Below are positions 45,646-54,671 of a stretch of 64,000 nucleotides of DNA, one piece after another. A model generated the notes under the pieces. It was not told where the DNA came from. It searched no databases and worked only from the letters and a program-made list of their open reading frames with translations. Every line of letters begins with the position of its first letter. Position 1 is the stretch's first letter. Made by a program: the position numbers and the translations under genes. Source of the DNA: Spinellus fusiger (lineage: Eukaryota; Mucoromycota; Mucoromycetes; Mucorales; Phycomycetaceae); the NCBI GenBank assembly GCA_025094145.1, contig JALLLS010000057.1:172537-236536 (forward strand), given 5' to 3'.

Positions 45646-48600
45646 TCACTTCCTCCCAATGGACACAGTGGAAGAAAACAAGGATTTACACTGGTCCAAC
45701 AATGCCCAGGCATAGACCGTGGCGTCCAGGACCTCTACTTCCAGAAGCTTCAAAACTGGCTTCATATAAATAGTTTTCCACTCCATGCCATGATTCATAA
45801 ACATCTGCTTCGTCAGTATCATATTCCCCACCACATTGGGACCCTCCTTTTCAATAGATACCACCTGAGTATAGATATTGAACCTCCCCCTGGACTCTGC
45901 CAGTGCACACATCGCCGCCAGCTGAGGGTCGTTAATGCTGTCCTTGTACCATACGCTATACATCAGGGTGTGCTCTTTAAAGGCTCTGTGTCGAAGAGCC
46001 TCCTGCTGCTGAGGCGTCAATAGCAGCAGCTGAAATAGGAGATGCTCCTGGTACAGGCAGATACAGACTGTACCTGTTCCGTCCATCAGCTCTATTTTGG
46101 TGCGGATTTCAAAGACAGCGGTGGCAGAGGGACACGACTTCTCACACCCGTCGCTGGAGATGGCTCCACCACAGTTATCACAGCGCCAGGTGACAGACAG
46201 CGAGATAAACCGCACAGTGCACTGGAGATGGACATTATTGGGGAGAGGAGAGAGAGGAGCCACGTAGGTAATCTTCAATAGCTCATTCAGAGTGGTGTGG
46301 AGGACGGTGGGGTCTCCCTTGAGGGACCATGGCTGGATAGCCGTGGTAGAGGTGGAGAGAGCAGTGACCTGGATCCATGTGCAGTATGTCAGTGTGTAGA
46401 AGTAGCCTTTGCGTCTAAAGTAGCGACGACGTGCCACTGAGTTGAAAATCACATGGGCTCCTGGGACACATCCTATTGGCAGTTGTTGTTTGGTAGGATC
46501 CATGTACAGATGAAGAGTGTTGATGCCCTCGGGCTGACGGAGATGAATCTCTAGAGTGTAATCGAAGGATCCTAGACTTATGCCAAGGTGCTGGTGGAGG
46601 ACTGTGGCTGTTGGGAAGAGTGTGCTGGTGGAGGGCTTGGGCTTGGCGTGGAGCTTCTTAAGCACCACCAGGCCTTGGATAGTGACTGTATCCTTCATAT
46701 AAGAGCTACCGAGGGGAGAGGAATGGGTATGTTGGTGGTGGTCTTCCTCTACATTAAACTGTTGGACCTGTCTTACTTGCTGAGGAAGGAGTGTGTTCTC
46801 CACCAGAGGATCTAGCCCCCATACAGGACAGAGTTCAATGGAAGTGGGATGGGTGTGTGTCAAGGCCACAGGGTAGATGTGGACATGTTCATCAAGGTAC
46901 ATAGTACAGGGACGATCGTACATTTCTTGTTGGGGTCTGTGGTACTTTTCTGTATTTGTGATAACCACCCAACATCCTACCTGGAGCTGTGCCAAGTAGT
47001 GAAGATTGTTGTAGTAAGAAGTAAGAATCAGTGTGGTGGGATGGGGTGAATGGCTGGTGTCCATGCTATCATAGGATAATGCACTGTAATGAATGGCCTT
47101 GACATGGCATTCTAAGATGGGTGGGCTGTAGCCGTAACAGACTCTGGTAGGAATATGCTGACGTATCCAAAGAAGAGACAGAGAAGACATAAAGGACATG
47201 GACGGTGTGTTTGTTACTGATTGGGGCACCTTTATACGACAATAGCTAAGAGAGGTGAGGTTGAATGAAACTTCAAAGCAAAAAGTATAGGCTGTGGGTT
47301 GAGTCAACAGAGGCACAATGTCCTGTTCACGACAAGTGATATAGGTTATACTGGTCTTTTGGATGTGTCCTGAGGATTCTTCCATGACCATGGATTCATT
47401 GATCCATATGCAGTTAGTGATGTAGCAGAGTGAATTAACAGGATAGTTCTTTTGATGAAGAGAGGAAGGGTTGTCTTTAGGCAAGATCAGCAAGAGAAGG
47501 GAGCGTGTGGTATCCTTGGCATAAAGACGACCTTCCTTATGTCCAATAAGCCAAACAAGAATTCTACAGTGGGATGCTAATGACAGAGAGCGAATATCAA
47601 TGGCTTCCTTTCTTGGTATATTCTCTGTTTTAATGAGTGTGCTGTTGTGTTGGGCATAGACATGGAGTGCTTCAAGGGTAGAATAGGTATGGAGCATTTC
47701 TATCTCTGTGCTTGTACTGGGTAATCTGTTCACAGCACAACATAGAGAGTCAAAGCATAAAAAATAGGATAAGAAATAAGCAGAAGACAATGTAGTAGGT
47801 GTCTCTACTAAAGTGACATGCCATGCCTCTACTGCCATAAGTATCTGGTGGAGTCTTGTCTTTGGATCCAGCTGAGTCATGTCCTGGGACACCAAAGATC
47901 CTAGGAATTCCAATGTCTGAATGATATTCACAGTGCTTATCATAGCACGAGTGACTATATGCACCATGGCTTCATACACTATAGGATCAGCACAAGGCAT
48001 CTTGACAAAGGGTGTTGGGAATGTGTCTAGATCTGTCTGAACATCAGGACATTGGACATACCAATGACTTCTTGGACATGCCACCAACAGTGCATATACT
48101 GCTGAATACGAACACGGATCCTTCTTCTTGGGTGCCTTCCATGCATAATCCAACAACCAGCTAGAGGTCTGGTGTTGTGCCAATGCTATGGACACACTAT
48201 GGACATGGTGTAGCTTCAGTAGTGTATTCAAACGGAATGGAAACTCCTTTTGATAAGAACTAGCATGGAAGAAGCAGAGAATATACGTCTTGTCCATCTC
48301 ATACACACCCAACTCACTGTCTATGATACGAGTCACTGTACCTTGATACATAATAGAGCCGTCAGCATCACTTTTAATAAAATTAACATGAGAGAGGGTT
48401 GGCATTTCATTAGGATGAGAAGGAGGAGGAGGAGATGGTGGTGGAACTAAAAAAGAAGAAGGAGGAGGAGGAGGAAGAGGAAGAAGAGGAAGAAGGATCT
48501 GTCGCTGGCAATCCACTGAAGGATCTATTGGAGGATCCACTGAAGGATCCACTGAAGGATCCACTGAAGGATCCACTGAAAAATCTATTGAAGGATCTGG

Positions 48601-49311
48601 GCAAGTCATTGACAGGTTATAATACACAGAAGAGTCTGGTTTGTAGTAGAAAATGCCTTTTTTTTTATCCTTTCCATTGAACGTGGCTACCCTGAGGTGT
48701 AAAAAGACAGCGAGAGTACCAATCTTAAATCCAAGGTAAAGACGCAATATATCCTTGTCCAGGAGCAAGATTTGAGCTATACAGCTGAAGCCTTCGTCCT
48801 GCAATTCAACAAAGAAATAGGGAGAGCTGTCTGACTTTTCATGGATGCAGGAAATAGCACTGATACGGCCCACCACAGACACATGATCATGGACTTGGCA
48901 GTACTTGAGTTGGTGTGGGTAGTAGAGAGGTATCCGATTAGCCAACAGAGCTTTATAGCCAGCACGGTCGTGGTCGATACATGCTTGGGACGCAGTGACA
49001 TGTTGATTAATGTAGATGGTGTCCCATGAGATTTCGAGTAAACTGTGACGGTCTTCTCCGTAGAAGAAGTAGGTCCATTTTCGTATAATTACAGGTTTTT
49101 GGAGTAGCCAAGGGTGGAAAGTGTCCAGCCGACAAAACAGAGAAACTCCTGTATCTCTGTCTTTAAGAGTGATACAAGGAGAATAAGGCTTGGTGGTGCA
49201 GGGGTTGTTGACATGCAATTGGCCTATAAGATAGCGGCGTGTGCTTGTTGATGAGGCATTGATTCTCAAAAGAGACAGTTCTTGAACAGACAGTGGGTGG
49301 AGAGTGTCCAT
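45646..49311 (-). CDS. CTC1: CTC1-like subunit of the CST telomere complex, single exon
   Basis: 1221-aa protein in one open frame, the same size as human CTC1 (1217 aa), the large OB-fold subunit of CST (CTC1-STN1-TEN1), which binds single-stranded telomere DNA and recruits polymerase alpha-primase. The best match is the C-terminal third. LHLYMDPT, GCVPGAHVIFNSVARRRYFR and FYTLTYCTWIQVTAL align with the vertebrate LDVYIEDP...LLPGARVHF...STYVQVLSF block. VRFISLSVTWRCDNCGG then starts a zinc-site-like C-x2-C-x8-C-x3-C array (C1044, C1047, C1056, C1060) inside an OB fold (VFEIRTKIELMDGTGTVCI). The N-terminus also has an OB-like region (ITLKDRDTGVSLFCRL). A tandem DPSVD stretch lies at about residues 240-275. 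In fungi with Cdc13 this gene is absent; the assignment rests on recalled family sequence and has not been searched. Confidence 0.82.
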   Translation of the reverse strand: MDTLHPLSVQELSLLRINASSTSTRRYLIGQLHVNNPCTTKPYSPCITLKDRDTGVSLFCRLDTFHPWLLQKPVIIRKWTYFFYGEDRHSLLEISWDTIYINQHVTASQACIDHDRAGYKALLANRIPLYYPHQLKYCQVHDHVSVVGRISAISCIHEKSDSSPYFFVELQDEGFSCIAQILLLDKDILRLYLGFKIGTLAVFLHLRVATFNGKDKKKGIFYYKPDSSVYYNLSMTCPDPSIDFSVDPSVDPSVDPSVDPPIDPSVDCQRQILLPLLPLPPPPPSSFLVPPPSPPPPSHPNEMPTLSHVNFIKSDADGSIMYQGTVTRIIDSELGVYEMDKTYILCFFHASSYQKEFPFRLNTLLKLHHVHSVSIALAQHQTSSWLLDYAWKAPKKKDPCSYSAVYALLVACPRSHWYVQCPDVQTDLDTFPTPFVKMPCADPIVYEAMVHIVTRAMISTVNIIQTLEFLGSLVSQDMTQLDPKTRLHQILMAVEAWHVTLVETPTTLSSAYFLSYFLCFDSLCCAVNRLPSTSTEIEMLHTYSTLEALHVYAQHNSTLIKTENIPRKEAIDIRSLSLASHCRILVWLIGHKEGRLYAKDTTRSLLLLILPKDNPSSLHQKNYPVNSLCYITNCIWINESMVMEESSGHIQKTSITYITCREQDIVPLLTQPTAYTFCFEVSFNLTSLSYCRIKVPQSVTNTPSMSFMSSLSLLWIRQHIPTRVCYGYSPPILECHVKAIHYSALSYDSMDTSHSPHPTTLILTSYYNNLHYLAQLQVGCWVVITNTEKYHRPQQEMYDRPCTMYLDEHVHIYPVALTHTHPTSIELCPVWGLDPLVENTLLPQQVRQVQQFNVEEDHHQHTHSSPLGSSYMKDTVTIQGLVVLKKLHAKPKPSTSTLFPTATVLHQHLGISLGSFDYTLEIHLRQPEGINTLHLYMDPTKQQLPIGCVPGAHVIFNSVARRRYFRRKGYFYTLTYCTWIQVTALSTSTTAIQPWSLKGDPTVLHTTLNELLKITYVAPLSPLPNNVHLQCTVRFISLSVTWRCDNCGGAISSDGCEKSCPSATAVFEIRTKIELMDGTGTVCICLYQEHLLFQLLLLTPQQQEALRHRAFKEHTLMYSVWYKDSINDPQLAAMCALAESRGRFNIYTQVVSIEKEGPNVVGNMILTKQMFMNHGMEWKTIYMKPVLKLLEVEVLDATVYAWALLDQCKSLFSSTVSIGRK

Positions 49312-49903
49312 GATGAATCAAAAATAATAGAAATAGAAAGGAGGAGCTCTTTCTTGTTGGAAACTGATTTTTAATGTCTATAAAAAAAGGGCAAGAATAT
49401 GTCCACACGGGTTGGAGAGTGTCTTTTTGTTGGAGCATGACTGATAAAAGAGGATGTCCACAGAACAAACACTGGCATTTTCAGTAGTCACTTAAATAAA
49501 GAGACAGTAAGGAATTTCTTTCTCTTGGGATGAATAGCTATGATGCTATATAACTATAGATAGAAGAGATGATTTGCAAGGTATGAAGACAAACACTTCA
49601 TTGGCTCTAAATAAACAACGGTCAGGGTGTGGCTATGTACATGATTAGGATAGAATGGAATGGAATGGAATGGGATTGGATTGGATGGGATGGGATGGGA
49701 TGGGATGGGATGGGATGGGATGGGATGAGGTGGGATGAGGTGGGATGGGATGGGATAGAATAGAATAGAATAAAATAAGATAGAATAAGATAGAATAGAA
49801 TAAGATAGAATAGAATAAGATAGAATAGAATAAGATAGAATAGAATAAGATAGAATAGAATAGAATGGGATAAAATAGAAAAAAGAAAAAGAAAAAAGGA
49901 ACC
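49312..49903. repeat. CTC1 upstream region with long tandem repeats
   Basis: From about 49655 to 49760 the unit TGGGA repeats about 18 times with variants, then from 49755 to 49870 the unit TAGAATAGAA or TAAGATAGAA takes over. The rest is the CTC1 promoter. No gene. Confidence 0.9.
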
Positions 49904-52246
49904 CTAGTGCGAGGGTGCTGTCGTAGAAGACTCGTTGTTTTGTAGGGAATAACTCAATAATGTATCTGGATCCATCCCTGCCTTCTTCATCTTCTCCATA
50001 AACCCAACCACACGCGACATGTCCATGTCAGGCGGATCACTCTCAATAACAAGCAATAATGGCTCCAGATACGCATCAATCTTCTCATAGGGAATATTGC
50101 AACAGGCAGCAATCAATCGTTTGCATTGGATCTCCTTTTCTGAAGGCCTGCTTCGAAGAAGTTGCATTTGAGACTTGAGTTCAGCATCATTCTTCGTCAA
50201 GGTATCCACCTGCTGCTGCAATTGACGCACTTGTCGCTCCAACTTATGTTCTCGTCCAGGCTTAGAGCTCTCTCTGGGAGGCTGTGTCTCTGTCTCACTG
50301 GGGCTATCCGAATCAAAGCTATAGAATCCTTGAAGATCGTCATTCTCCATCATGTCCTCTCCATCATTGCTATCACTGTCATTGTCCAGACTGTTCCAGC
50401 CAGCCTGTAATGTTCTCTCAAATTTACGAATCCTCTCTCTTGCTTCTTCTAATAACAAGGCATCAGCACGTCGTTTTTCCAAGGCTGCCTTGGTGTCCTG
50501 GAGCTGTTTTGATAGATGTTTGAGGTTCTCCTGTGTTTCATAGAGCAGTTTGTCCCGATGAGACACTTGTCCGCTGTAATGGGATTCCATGCTCTTGACG
50601 AGCTTCTGTACAGCTGTTTCCATATACAGTCATGAATACACTGTTTTCCACTGGCTAACTTACTCGACACAATCTCATGTCCTTGTTGGCTGGGCTCAAA
50701 GGGTCTCTGGAGAGATGGCATTCTCCACTTGAGTTCCTTCAGTGGCAGGTGGGCTGTCTAAACATAAAATGAGGTATGAGTTTCTTGCCATTTATAATAT
50801 ATAAATGTATAGATAGATAGATAGATAGATAGATCAACTCGCTTACTGATTCCTCTCCTTGCACCAAACACGCCTCCTGAGTCGCCCCATACAGTATCAG
50901 CAACTCTGCCATCTCTTTACATCCCACCCGTGTCGCAATACTCAAGGGAGTTTCTCGATGGATGTCCTGACTGTTCACCATGGCTTTTAGCTGATTATCG
51001 CTGCTCATAGCAAGCAGCACATGTCGCATATAATACATGGCAGCCTGTGTTCTTCCATACATGCCTGCTGCCAATGCTGTATGATGAAGCACCGTTCTGT
51101 TCTTATGATCTGTAATACGAAAGGAGACATTCAATATCTCTAGCAGTTTAGGAAAGCAGTTGGTATCAAAGCAATCTGTCACCATCACACCACGCATCAA
51201 GGGAGTTTCTCCAGCATAATTCACCCGACACGCATTTGCACCTTTTAATAAAAGCCATTCGACAGTTTGTAGCTTGGCCATGGCAACAGACCAGTGCAAG
51301 GCAGTATGGCCCTGTTCATCAATGACAAGATCAATATTGATGGCAGACAGTGTTTTTGAGTGCTTGAGGATGTTGGTCATGCCATCTGATTCGTCAGATA
51401 GAAAGATGTTCATAAGAATATTCCGTTGGTGTTCGTCACTTGTACTGTTGGCACTGTCTCCCTTGTCCCGTTCTCCTTCTCCCTTGGCAGCAGAAACAGT
51501 GGATAGTTTGGCTCTCTTTTTACTATGGTGTTCCTTTTCTGATAGTCCATGGTGATGGTGGTGGTGGTGGTGGTGAGCATGTGTTGCTGCTGCTGTTGTT
51601 GTTGTTGCTGCTGCTGCTGCTGTTGTTGTTGTTGTTGTTGTTGTATTGCCATTAACGTTGTTTGCGGGTGTAGGTTGGGAAGAGCGGTAGGGTGGTGTAG
51701 CAGGCGATCCTGCACTGCAATAAGGAGACATAGGTGGTGAGCCGTGAGGTAAAAGGCCTGTGTCTTGAAGACTGGCTGCTGTCTGAAGTCGCTTATTGAC
51801 AGCCAACGCCTGCTCCTTTGTAGGAATAAGTTCAGGATCTCCACTGTCTACATAGGCATCAATGTCGAATTCTATCAGGGGCAGAATAAGATCAATGACT
51901 TGGTAGCGTTCTGCCAGTTCTTTTCCTTTTTCTTTAGGAATCCTGCTGTCATGAGTCACTTGTTGAGAAGGAAGGGGAGGACTTACCAAGTGCCCTGGTA
52001 TTTTCCATAGCCTCCCTGTACTTTTTCATGCTCTCCTGTAAGGACCTCTCTGTCGAGAATCTTTGTTCTTTTTCCCTTGTCAATGCCCGCTAACTTGAGT
52101 ATTTGGGTGGCATTCATATAGGAGTCTGATCTTCTACGCATGATAGCCACGCCTTGTACTGTCATTTCAAATACATTGACAGTGGAGTAGATGGCAGTGT
52201 AGACATTAGTATCAGGCAGGGTGGCTGCAAGTGTGCCAGCATCCAT
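49904..52246 (-). CDS. MBF/SBF-type cell-cycle transcription factor (APSES plus ankyrin), four exons
   Basis: DNA-binding subunit of the Swi4/Mbp1/Res type that drives G1/S transcription. Exons 51987-52246, 50847-51942, 50664-50757 and 49904-50613 sum to 2160 nt, 719 aa. Residues 14-87 form the APSES/KilA-N domain ([20 protein letters not shown], then [20 protein letters not shown]). The next exon continues it with [18 protein letters not shown]. Low-complexity Thr/Ala and a run of nine His follow. Then come ankyrin repeats ([76 protein letters not shown]) and a C-terminal coiled coil ([20 protein letters not shown]). Short intron sequence and the phase of each junction fit. Which Dikarya paralogue it corresponds to cannot be told. 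Confidence 0.95.
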
Positions 52247-52503
52247 GAGAAGGCGTAGGGAGAGAAAGAAAAGAGTGAAAGAAGGATGACAACAGAGAAG
52301 AGGCGCGATGCTGTCTCATGTGACTTTGGTCATGGTCTCCAACAAACGTGGTTGGGTGGCTGAGCGTTTCTTTTTGCCCACCGACGCGTAGTGAGTGTGT
52401 CAAGAAGAGGAAGAGGAAGAAGAGGGAAGTTTATTGGTTTAAGGATGAGGTAGAACTGCAGCTATTAGGCACTTCTTCAGCAATAAGCACAGAGACAGAT
52501 GAC

Positions 52504-52964
52504 TTAGCACTCTAGAAAGTCAGCCGTCATTAATGTCTCCAGCACCACTTCAGGGTCTATTTTGAATTCAGGAATCTCATTGACAGAGCCTTCGTACTGC
52601 CACTTGTAGTAGAGATAGCGACAGACAATATCCAGAATAACCGCCCTAGTGTGCTCATGAGTATGTTTGCTGCTGAGTTGCACTTACTTTATATCACGGA
52701 AGGGTATTTCATTATCCACAGACTCTCTGAATTGTACTTGAAGATGATTGAGTGTCTGTTGTTGTTGGTGGTGATGGTGATGGTGGTGGTGGTAGGAGGA
52801 GAAGAAGAAAAAGGGAACTAGTCTATAGGCATCTTACCTGGACCCACCAGCATGTTCTTGATGGTACCAGAACGCATAGCAGCTTCTCTGTGGATAATAA
52901 ACTCAAAGCCATCACTGCTAATTAGTTTGACATAGTCTGATGAGGGAGTTTCCTTTTGACTCAT
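52504..52964 (-). CDS. ELC1: elongin C (Skp1-fold), three exons
   Basis: Small Skp1-like adaptor that joins elongin A or SOCS/VHL-box proteins to a cullin ubiquitin ligase. Exons 52838-52964, 52688-52736 and 52504-52645 total 318 nt, 105 aa. It reads [50 protein letters not shown] and [19 protein letters not shown], ending DFLEC. This aligns end to end with human elongin C, including the FLDC-type C-terminus (FLEC here). It is missing from simple ORF lists because every exon is short. Gap to the MBF gene is about 257 bp. An antisense GGTGGT microsatellite lies in the first intron. Confidence 0.95.
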
Positions 52965-53048
52965 AGTATAAAATGGAAAAGAAAGGAAAGAAAGGAGTAT
53001 GTTTTATAGACGCGTGTATTTCTGTCTCTTTTATTATTTTTATTTTTA

Positions 53049-54530
53049 TTATTTGATCTTGTATTTACCATACTAAAGAGAAGGTGAGTTTGTTTCCAAG
53101 GAAGAAACGTGGAAGAGAGAAAGGCTTACATTTTTAGAGGCGTCAAATACTTCCCAACGACTAGCAGGGAAGATGTGCTTGTTTCTTTCGTACCAGGATC
53201 GTTCGACGACCTTACCTGCGTGGGACTGTAGGAGGAATGAGAAGAGACGCCTACCAAGGACATGTTTACCTCATCCTTCTCAATGGTCGCATCATTCACA
53301 AGACGAACATCATCATGCACATCAAAATTAAACAGGGGTCCTGATTTACCGCGGGCTTTGTTGATGATAAAGTCATAAAAGGTGTAATGCTATCCAATAT
53401 ACAAACACATACACACACGCACATATATAGATATAGATATAGATATAGATATAGATATAAGTATAAGTATAAATATAAGTATGAGTATAAGTATGAGTAT
53501 GAGTATAAGTATAAGTATAAGTATAAGTATAAGTATAAGTATAAGTATAAGTATAAATATATAAAAATCATAGTGGCCTGTCTGCTCTGTTCTTCTTGCT
53601 GACTTACATGGGGAATAATCAGATCCTCCTTCACATACAGAAGATTGTCGACATTTACACCACGCAATTGAGGAAACTGCTGTCGACACGCATCCAGGAA
53701 CTGTGAAATAGAATCTCCCTTCTTACACTGTACTGATTTACGATGTCCACTGCCATCCCAGTAGGAATAAGTAATACCAATAATCTCACCTACACCACAG
53801 AAACAACTTGAACATCATAAACACACTGGTCTTCTTCTCCAATGCTGTAACTCACTCTTCAGATCCTCCTGTCGCTTCAACCACTCCTTTCTCAGCTCCT
53901 CTCTCATCTGACGCTCCTCTTCTTCTCTCTCTCTGTCAGGAAGGAAACTTGTATCTACCGTAGGATCCTTCAACATCTTCTTCTTCTTATGCTGTGCCTT
54001 GTCCGATTCATTTGAGGAGCCACTCTCCTCTTTCTCCTCCTCCTTCTCCTCCTGCTCTTCCTGCTCTTCCTGCTCTTCATCCTCATCCGTAAAGGAAAGG
54101 CGCATCATCTGCTTCTTCTTTCGCTTCTTCCGTCTCTCTTCCCTAGTAACGCAATGAACCAGGCTGTGTGTATGGGTGTGGAGGTGTGTATGGGTGTGGA
54201 CACACTTTGCTTCTTACCCTAGTGGTGCTGTTTTTGCTGCTTCTCTTAGCTGCTGTTCTTCCAGGTTCTCCTTGATCTTTCTGTAGTCTCTTAGTTCTGT
54301 CAGACCAATCGTACTGCTCTTGAGTTGTGTCTCGATATCGCCTGTGGTGGCTATGAATTTGTCAGACCCAACTCTCACTTCATTCAACTGCGACATGAGT
54401 GATATGTGTTGGGTGGGTGGAGGGTGCTTACCTTTGATATCTTTTGTCGTTCTCTCTCGGACTCCTCGTATATTTTCCGACGCGCCTTCTCCAGCATCGT
54501 TTGTCGCTGTCCTTCTGCCTTGGAATCCAT
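53049..54530 (-). CDS. XAP5/FAM50 family nuclear protein, multi-exon
   Basis: Homologue of human FAM50A, a spliceosome-associated nuclear protein. Pieces in order: [19 protein letters not shown] (54530), [20 protein letters not shown] and [14 protein letters not shown] (54387), a basic run, [120 protein letters not shown] and [13 protein letters not shown], closing YGKYKIK-stop at 53049. There are at least seven exons; several ends are inferred. The acidic Glu/Asp tract varies in this family. The intron at about 53395-53580 is filled by AGATAT and AAGTAT microsatellites. Confidence 0.95.
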
Positions 54531-54671
54531 AGTGACTGCAGAATAGAAAAAGAAAGAAAGAAAGAAAGAAAGAGAAGAGAAGAGAAGAGAAAATAAAAAA
54601 TGACAAGGGAGGTGTCTGTGGCTGAGACTGCTTTTAAAGGAGGGGGGATGGACAACGGTCATGGCCACTGC
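54531..54671. promoter_or_regulatory. very short divergent spacer, XAP5 and NBS1
   Basis: Only 141 bp separate the two start codons. It contains AAAGAAAGAAAGAAAG and GAGAAGAGAAG runs. Any promoter for both genes must lie here or within the coding ends. Confidence 0.5.

Noticed and set aside
51549..51740. Plus-strand frame with about 20 consecutive Cys
   Set aside because: It is the antisense of the Thr/Ala/His repeat region of the MBF gene.
53387..53689. Frames of repeating Tyr-Lys/Tyr-Arg and Ile-Leu
   Set aside because: They read through AAGTAT/AGATAT microsatellites in an XAP5 intron.
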